This document shows, piece by piece, positions 59,286-64,000 of a stretch of 64,000 nt of DNA; within the stretch, counting starts at the first letter, position 1; every line of letters begins with the position of its first letter. The DNA lies in contig JARKQY010000040.1 in the NCBI GenBank assembly GCA_029974635.1, positions 1 through 64,000 on the forward strand. The letters are read 5' to 3'. The DNA is from Bacillota bacterium (GTDB taxonomy: Bacteria; Bacillota; UBA4882; UBA8346). The translations under genes were made by a program, and so were the position numbers. Under the pieces are notes generated by a model. That model saw only the letters and a program-made list of their open reading frames with translations. It did no database searches and was not told where the DNA came from.

Positions 59286-60713
59286 TTATTCCCTTACCCG
59301 CTGTTCAATCCGGGTTGAACCTTTAATCAACGAAGTTATAACCGCAAAAAATGCAATCAACGCCCCAACCATGTAGGTAATATGAAGAGCTCCTTCAAAG
59401 GCAATCTTTTCAAGCTCTTTTCCGTAAAGCCCTCTTATTTTCCAAAGAGTCATAAGCCAATTATGACTCGAAGTGAAAAGAGCTCCCGATATGGCTACCC
59501 CGAGAACCATTCCTATATTTCGTACAGTTGCCAACATACCGGAAGCAATTCCGCGTTTTGATCCGGGAACGGCTCCCATAATTGCGCTATTATTAGGGGT
59601 TTGAAATAAACCGATTCCAAATCCCACCACAATCAATCCCCCGATTAAAAATAGATAATCCGAATCCGCCTTGAGATTGCTTAATAGCCACATTCCCAGT
59701 GCCATAACGGCCATGCCTGCCGAACTGGTATAACGGCTGTCCATTCGATCCGATAAAACTCCGCTTATTGGAGCAACTATCATTGTCATAAGCGGCATTG
59801 GCAAGTATAGTATCCCTGCCTGTCCCGGTGGAAGACCCCGTAATTTTTGGAGGTAAAATGGGATTAGTAATATAACCGTAAATTGGGCCATGTAGTTTAA
59901 TAAAGCCGAAATACTGCTCATCAAAAAAAGTCGGTTCGCAAAAAGATGAATGTCAAATATCGGATATTTGGTATGCTTCTCCCAAAATACAAAACCGGCA
60001 AGCAGAATTATCCCTATCGCCATAAAAGCTAGGATATATAAGTTCTTCCAGCCAAACTCTTCAACAAGACTCAATGGCAGTAAGGTGCTGATGAGCGCCA
60101 AAAAGATGATTCCCGCGCCAATAAAGTCAAACGGTTGTTTAATTCTTTCGTTTTCCTCAGGAATAGTACGTTGGGCCAACCAAACTCCCGCTATTCCAAT
60201 CGGAATGTTGATGTAGAATATACTCTGCCACCCGAATACGGATGTAAGAAATCCTCCCGCAACAGGTCCTAGCGTTAAAGCAATAGCAACCGATACCGCA
60301 GTTACACTTAATGCTTTACCGCGTTCTCCCGGCGGAACCGTGTCTGTTACTATGGCAGGTCCCATGGCCATAAGCATTCCGGCTCCGACAGCCTGAAAGG
60401 CTCTCATGAAGATTAACATTCCAACCGAAGATGAAATCCCGCATAAAAATGATCCGATCGTAAAAAGAATAAAGCCTAAAAGATAAATCCGTTTATGGCC
60501 GTACAAATCCCCCAGTCGGCCGTATGCAAGCAACAAACTACTGATGACAAGCAGGTAAGACATCACTGTCCATTCAATCGTTGAGAGCGATGCATGAAAA
60601 AATGAGCTTATATTGGGAAGAGCTATATTGATAATACTGGAATCAAGGGCCGACATAAATGTCCCAATGGCAACAGCTAATAAAACCGCTCTTTTCCGTT
60701 TAAAAAACATCAT
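59286..60713 (-). CDS. MFS drug:H+ antiporter, DHA2 (EmrB/QacA) family
   Basis: A 475-residue membrane pump with fourteen predicted helices, the DHA2 layout. MSALDSSIINIALPNI near residue 20 is the family's motif D1, GRLGDLYGHKRIY near residue 65 is motif A, and the glycine-rich GPVAGGFLTSVFGWQSIFYINIP near residue 152 is motif C of antiporters. It most likely exports a drug-like or biosynthetic product. GGAGGG precedes the ATG. A palindromic AT-rich region lies upstream (60782-60814). It may share a transcript with azlCD. Confidence 0.92.
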   Translation of the reverse strand: MMFFKRKRAVLLAVAIGTFMSALDSSIINIALPNISSFFHASLSTIEWTVMSYLLVISSLLLAYGRLGDLYGHKRIYLLGFILFTIGSFLCGISSSVGMLIFMRAFQAVGAGMLMAMGPAIVTDTVPPGERGKALSVTAVSVAIALTLGPVAGGFLTSVFGWQSIFYINIPIGIAGVWLAQRTIPEENERIKQPFDFIGAGIIFLALISTLLPLSLVEEFGWKNLYILAFMAIGIILLAGFVFWEKHTKYPIFDIHLFANRLFLMSSISALLNYMAQFTVILLIPFYLQKLRGLPPGQAGILYLPMPLMTMIVAPISGVLSDRMDSRYTSSAGMAVMALGMWLLSNLKADSDYLFLIGGLIVVGFGIGLFQTPNNSAIMGAVPGSKRGIASGMLATVRNIGMVLGVAISGALFTSSHNWLMTLWKIRGLYGKELEKIAFEGALHITYMVGALIAFFAVITSLIKGSTRIEQRVRE

Positions 60714-60781
60714 AATTACCCTCCAATAATTGAACGAACAGCCAGCGTTTCAGAGCGTAATAAGATTACCCCAAAAGTAAT

Positions 60782-60814
60782 GAAATAAGTTCTTATTTAA
60801 GAATAAATTATTTC
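60782..60814. promoter_or_regulatory. Imperfect palindrome upstream of the MFS efflux gene
   Basis: GAAATAA and TTATTTC form outer arms, with TTCTT and AAGAA inside. It lies about 70 bases before the efflux pump start, where a TetR- or MarR-type repressor often binds. No regulator gene is adjacent. Confidence 0.35.
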
Positions 60815-60905
60815 TTCCGAAAATAGCTTATTTCTAAATTGTCGTACCCTTTATTTTACATTATTAAAGTTATTTCTACAACATTTTTACTTTCATATCT
60901 TCAAG

Positions 60906-61259
60906 TCAGGATGATTGAATGTTACATTCCCTAACAAACTCCGCCAAATCTCTTTCTGTTAAGCCAATTCCTAATTTCCCGTCTAATCTTTTGCAAACAA
61001 CCCCTTTTTCAAAAAATAAAACTGTTGGAATTACGGTTACTTCATATTTGTCCGCAATTATTTCTTGATTATCCTGTACCAGCAAAAATAGAGCCGAATC
61101 ATTTTGGGAATATCGAGTACGCATCCGTTCAAATACCGGCAAAAACCTCACACAAAAAGGACACCAGGTGGCATATAAAAGCACATATACTCTTTTATTC
61201 GTTTCCAATATTTTATCCAGATCCTGCTCATTGTCAATTAAGTCACTATATTCAGTCAT
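60906..61259 (-). CDS. Thioredoxin-like protein with WCPFC active site
   Basis: A 117-residue thioredoxin-fold protein. The active site is YATWCPFCVRF near residue 29, that is CPFC rather than the usual CGPC, and the cis-Pro loop is VIPTVLFF near residue 77. The Pro-Phe pair between the two Cys is unusual for thioredoxin and changes the expected redox potential. It stands alone, with an AAGGAG/GGTGA region before the ATG. The partner is unknown; it could serve redox balance for the nearby Fe-S oxidoreductase, but that is only a guess. Confidence 0.85.
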   Translation of the reverse strand: MTEYSDLIDNEQDLDKILETNKRVYVLLYATWCPFCVRFLPVFERMRTRYSQNDSALFLLVQDNQEIIADKYEVTVIPTVLFFEKGVVCKRLDGKLGIGLTERDLAEFVRECNIQSS

Positions 61260-61552
61260 GTCACCTTGAAACTCCTTTCAAATATTATTAACATTTTAGT
61301 AATTTGAATCTGTGTCGTTTTTCATCTCTTTTACTATAGATTACCCAAAACAAGGAAAAAAATAAACCCCATTATTACAAAAAGTAACGACATTAAAAGG
61401 AGACTGTTCTTTGTAAAGTAATTTCTTACCATACTGTTTTCAAATATTTTAGGTTGCTAAAAGATATTTCCAACTTTAACATAAACTATAATTTAGCCGA
61501 ATGTTATAACATCGTTTTCTGCTGTAAACAGAGAGCCATTGAAATTTTTTAG

Positions 61553-61690
61553 AGAAGACGTCCGATCTTAGGTATTGTTATCCCGACTTTTAATGAAAGG
61601 GATAATAAGGACAGCCCGTAGGAGGATCTCCACCGGCATCTATGCAGCGTTGGCCTGCCTAAATAATCCCGATTTCATTAGATTATCATA
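61553..61690 (+). pseudogene. Remnant of a family 2 glycosyltransferase
   Basis: One frame reads ILGIVIPTFNERDNK (61565-61609), the start signature of GT2 enzymes of the dolichol-phosphate-mannose-synthase type, with a stop codon at 61619. The next frame then continues with STGIYAALACLNNPDF (61629-61676), a plausible first helix and loop, before further stops. There is no start codon or ribosome binding site. The rest of the gene is gone. A chance match of this length and kind seems unlikely. Confidence 0.55.
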
Positions 61691-61703
61691 GGTATGACGA
61701 AGT

Positions 61704-61750
61704 CATCCTTAAGCGTTTGATTTAAAAATTAACTCTTAAGGATGTTTTTT
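61704..61750 (+). terminator. Strong rho-independent terminator
   Basis: CATCCTTAAG pairs perfectly with CTTAAGGATG across a 21-base loop and is followed by TTTTTT. It lies just beyond the glycosyltransferase remnant and about 250 bases before the oxidoreductase operon. Confidence 0.8.
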
Positions 61751-62002
61751 ATGTTTGCTTCTCTGATTGCAAAACACAACTAAACTCTAATGAAAAAAAA
61801 GAATTGAGTCGTACCTCCCCCCTTAAACTTGTTTTTTACAAATAATTAACCTAAATCCGCAGGAAATTATCATTTAGAATAGAATTTTATCATGTTTGTG
61901 CTTTTATGCAAAAAATCTGAAAGCACCGGATCACCTATTTATTATTTGTTTTACAAGGTCGCTAAATCGCGTATGTATACGCGTAAACAAAGGAGGATAA
62001 CC

Positions 62003-62581
62003 ATGGCGGAATTATTAGAAATTCGCTGGCATGGACGTGGAGGCCAAGGCGCTAAAACGGGCGCATTACTTCTCGGCGAAACCGTTGTCAGTACGGGTAA
62101 GTTCATGCAGGCCTTCCCGGATTACGGTCCGGAGCGCATGGGAGCTCCCATGAAGGCCTATAACCGCATTAGTGACGCACCGATTACGGTTCATTGCGGC
62201 GTCACAAGCCCCCAAGTCGTTGTAGTTTTGGATCCCACCTTGCTGGGCAAAGTGGATGTCACTCAAGGATTGCCTGATAATGGTGTTTTAATCATCAATA
62301 CTCCAAAATCCCCGGCTGAGATTCGTACCCAACTGAGCTTAAAAGGTAGAAAAGTCTACACTATCGATGCCAATAAAGTTTCAACCGAAACTCTGGGCAG
62401 GGCAATTCCCAATACACCCATTTTAGGTGCTTTGGCCAAAGTAACCGGTATTGTTGACCCAAAAACCTTACTTGATGACACCCGTCATAAACTGGAGAAA
62501 AAATTCAAAAATAAGCCCGAGGTCATTGAGGGCAACCTTAAGGCTATATCCCGGGCGTTTGAGGAGGTTCGAAGCGAATGA
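62003..62581 (+). CDS. porC: 2-oxoacid:ferredoxin oxidoreductase, gamma subunit
   Basis: The gamma subunit of the multi-subunit 2-oxoacid (pyruvate or 2-oxoisovalerate) ferredoxin oxidoreductase. The 192-residue protein starts IRWHGRGGQGAKTGALLLGE and has QAFPDYGPERMGAP near residue 36, both typical of the CoA-contacting gamma subunit. The frame opens at 61892, but I use the ATG at 62003 because AAAGGAGG precedes it and it matches the family start. Its end overlaps the delta subunit by four bases. The substrate cannot be fixed from this subunit alone. Confidence 0.93.
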   Translation: MAELLEIRWHGRGGQGAKTGALLLGETVVSTGKFMQAFPDYGPERMGAPMKAYNRISDAPITVHCGVTSPQVVVVLDPTLLGKVDVTQGLPDNGVLIINTPKSPAEIRTQLSLKGRKVYTIDANKVSTETLGRAIPNTPILGALAKVTGIVDPKTLLDDTRHKLEKKFKNKPEVIEGNLKAISRAFEEVRSE

Positions 62582-62874
62582 GTGACCCCGGTTATAAAGA
62601 GTTACCAAAAGGCGGCCTAATCCTGGAGGGCGGTACCGCGGCCAAATATGAAACCGGAGACTGGCGCAGTCAGCGGCCTGTATTTATTCAAGAGAACTGT
62701 ATCAACTGCTCATTCTGCTGGATTTTTTGCCCGGATTCATCCATTATTATCAACGACGGCAAGGTCTCCGGAATTGATTACAAACATTGTAAAGGCTGTG
62801 GAATCTGCGCCTTCGAATGCCCCGCTAAAAAGAAAGCGATCATCATGAAAAGTGAAGCTGAAATAGAGGGATAG
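62578..62874 (+). CDS. porD: 2-oxoacid:ferredoxin oxidoreductase, delta (ferredoxin) subunit
   Basis: A 98-residue two-cluster ferredoxin subunit. The first 4Fe-4S motif is CINCSFCWIFCPD near residue 41 and the second is CKGCGICAFECPAK near residue 71, so eight cysteines are present. It passes electrons from the TPP domain to free ferredoxin. It overlaps porC by four bases and is followed 15 bases later by porA, which has its own GGAGG. Confidence 0.94.
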   Translation: MSDPGYKELPKGGLILEGGTAAKYETGDWRSQRPVFIQENCINCSFCWIFCPDSSIIINDGKVSGIDYKHCKGCGICAFECPAKKKAIIMKSEAEIEG

Positions 62875-62889
62875 AAAAGGAGGATTATA

Positions 62890-64000
62890 ATGGTAACCAA
62901 AGAAAAAGCGGCGCGTACCGGTAACGAAGCAATGGCCGAGGCCATGCGTCAGATCAATCCGGATGTGGTAGCTGCTTATCCAATAACCCCGGCTACTGAA
63001 ATCGTCCAGATCTTTTCCGGTTATGTGGCCGACGGTCTGGTAGATACGGAATACGTAGCTGTTGAGAGTGAACACTCTGCCATGAGTGCTTGTATAGGAG
63101 CTTCGGCAGCCGGAGCCCGGGTAATGACCGGAACATCATCGCAAGGTTTAATGTTAATGGCAGAAGTTTTATATATTGCATCCGGTATGCGTTTGCCAAT
63201 TGTTCTGGCTGAGGTAAACCGGGCTATATCCGCTCCGATTAACATTCACTGCGACCATAGCGACACCATGGCCAACCGGGATGCGGGCTGGATTCAACTT
63301 TTTTCGGAAAACTCCCAGGAAGCATACGATAATATGATTCAGGCCGTTCGTATCGCGGAACATCCTGATGTATCTTTGCCAACCATGGCTACTACCGATG
63401 GTTTTATTATCAGCCACGGAATGGAAGCCATCGAACTTATTTCAGATGATGAAGTCCAAAAATTTGTGGGAAAATATCAACCGGCTCATCCGCTCTTAAA
63501 CGTAGATAAGCCCATCACCGCCGGTGCTTTGGATTTCACCGACTACTATTTTGAGCACCGCCGTCAGATCGCAGTGGGGATGGCCAATGCCCCGAAGGTC
63601 ATAGCCCGGATAGGGAAGGAATTTGGCGATAAATTCGGCCGTTATTACGGTTTTACTGAAAGTTACAAATTGGACGATGCCGAAGTGGCTATCGCTTGTT
63701 TGGGTTCAACCGCCGGAACCGCCCGGGTCGCTGTTGACAATTTGCGCAGCCGGGGAGTTAAAGCAGGATTGTTAAAGATTCGGGTCTTCCGTCCCTTTCC
63801 GGCGGAAGAGATCGCCAATATCCTTAAGAACGTAAAAGCCATAGCGGTACTTGACCGCTCCGACGGACTTAGTAATTTCGGCGGGCCGGTTTTTAACGAG
63901 ATTCGATCCGCTTTATATGATTTACCATCCCGTCCCTTGGTCGTTGATTATATTTATGGTCTGGGCGGACGGGATATCTTCGTCGCCGATATTGAAAAAG
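62890..64000 (+). CDS. porA: 2-oxoacid:ferredoxin oxidoreductase, alpha subunit, 3' end cut by window edge
   Basis: The alpha subunit, which corresponds to the N-terminal domain of single-chain PFOR. From the ATG at 62890 (AAAAGGAGG eight bases upstream) 370 codons are open to the window edge. Segments include AAYPITPATEIVQI near residue 29, ESEHSAMSACIGASAAGARV near residue 60, MTGTSSQGLMLMAEVLY, and LKIRVFRPFPAEEIANI near residue 296. The TPP-binding beta subunit would be expected next. The substrate (pyruvate or branched-chain 2-oxoacid) is undecided. Confidence 0.93.
   Translation, partial: MVTKEKAARTGNEAMAEAMRQINPDVVAAYPITPATEIVQIFSGYVADGLVDTEYVAVESEHSAMSACIGASAAGARVMTGTSSQGLMLMAEVLYIASGMRLPIVLAEVNRAISAPINIHCDHSDTMANRDAGWIQLFSENSQEAYDNMIQAVRIAEHPDVSLPTMATTDGFIISHGMEAIELISDDEVQKFVGKYQPAHPLLNVDKPITAGALDFTDYYFEHRRQIAVGMANAPKVIARIGKEFGDKFGRYYGFTESYKLDDAEVAIACLGSTAGTARVAVDNLRSRGVKAGLLKIRVFRPFPAEEIANILKNVKAIAVLDRSDGLSNFGGPVFNEIRSALYDLPSRPLVVDYIYGLGGRDIFVADIEK

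Larger units (their letters stand above)
61260..62002. other. Long stretch without an intact gene
   Basis: No complete gene is supported in these 743 bases. They contain a glycosyltransferase remnant (61553-61690), a strong terminator (61704-61750), and AT-rich sequence that should hold the promoter of the following oxidoreductase operon. I could not place that promoter with confidence. Confidence 0.6.

Noticed and set aside
61500-61750. Structured regulatory RNA ending at the 61704 terminator
   Set aside because: The sequence before the hairpin translates as a glycosyltransferase fragment, and I could not match it to a known riboswitch. The RNA idea is not excluded.

Overview
The window looks like a chromosomal segment of an anaerobic, endospore-forming member of the Bacillota (Firmicutes). 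Sporulation genes (bofA, a Gin/CsfB-type zinc protein, ypeB) sit with two pyruvate/2-oxoacid:ferredoxin oxidoreductases, ferredoxin-type Fe-S proteins and a T-box leader. Strong GGAGG ribosome binding sites and several TTG/GTG starts fit the same group. I cannot name the genus. No rRNA, tRNA, CRISPR array, transposase or phage gene was seen.

Positions 1-24757 and 35145-40980 are read mostly leftwards. They hold, in the same order as near the Bacillus subtilis replication origin, gyrA, then pdxS-pdxT, serS, dnaX-ybaB-recR-yaaL-bofA, gin/csfB, a lysine/arginine-type decarboxylase, tmk, darA, yaaR and holB (cut by the left edge). Lineage-specific genes interrupt this backbone: a UbiA prenyltransferase, a CapA-like phosphoesterase, a nucleotide kinase fused to a ParB-like domain, a NYN-domain protein, NifJ-type PFOR, and a four-gene S-adenosylmethionine recycling operon. 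That operon reads HTH-methyltransferase, adenosine kinase, SAH hydrolase, then bifunctional homocysteine methyltransferase/MTHF reductase.

Positions 24956-35053 are a rightward, self-contained beta-glucan module. A membrane-anchored solute-binding protein overlaps an unusually long YesM-type sensor kinase by four bases. An AraC-type response regulator and a secreted GH81 endo-beta-1,3-glucanase with two near-identical C-terminal modules follow. There is no permease, so the binding protein probably serves sensing.

Positions 35145-52665 hold an rpiA-gyrA-aldo/keto reductase operon, a kinase-like membrane protein without the usual catalytic residues, an ACT-UPF0210 pair and a radical SAM protein. 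Next come two M16 peptidases (only one with a zinc site), ComB, an LCP protein, a serA gene behind a T-box leader with a consensus promoter, and ypeB without sleB.

Positions 52982-57258 are an AT-rich surface-polysaccharide patch with UDP-galactopyranose mutase and three glycosyltransferases. After it come an unknown beta-rich protein, the AzlCD branched-chain amino acid exporter, an MFS drug-efflux pump, a thioredoxin-like protein, a mostly empty stretch with a decayed glycosyltransferase fragment, and the first three genes of a multi-subunit 2-oxoacid:ferredoxin oxidoreductase that runs off the right edge.
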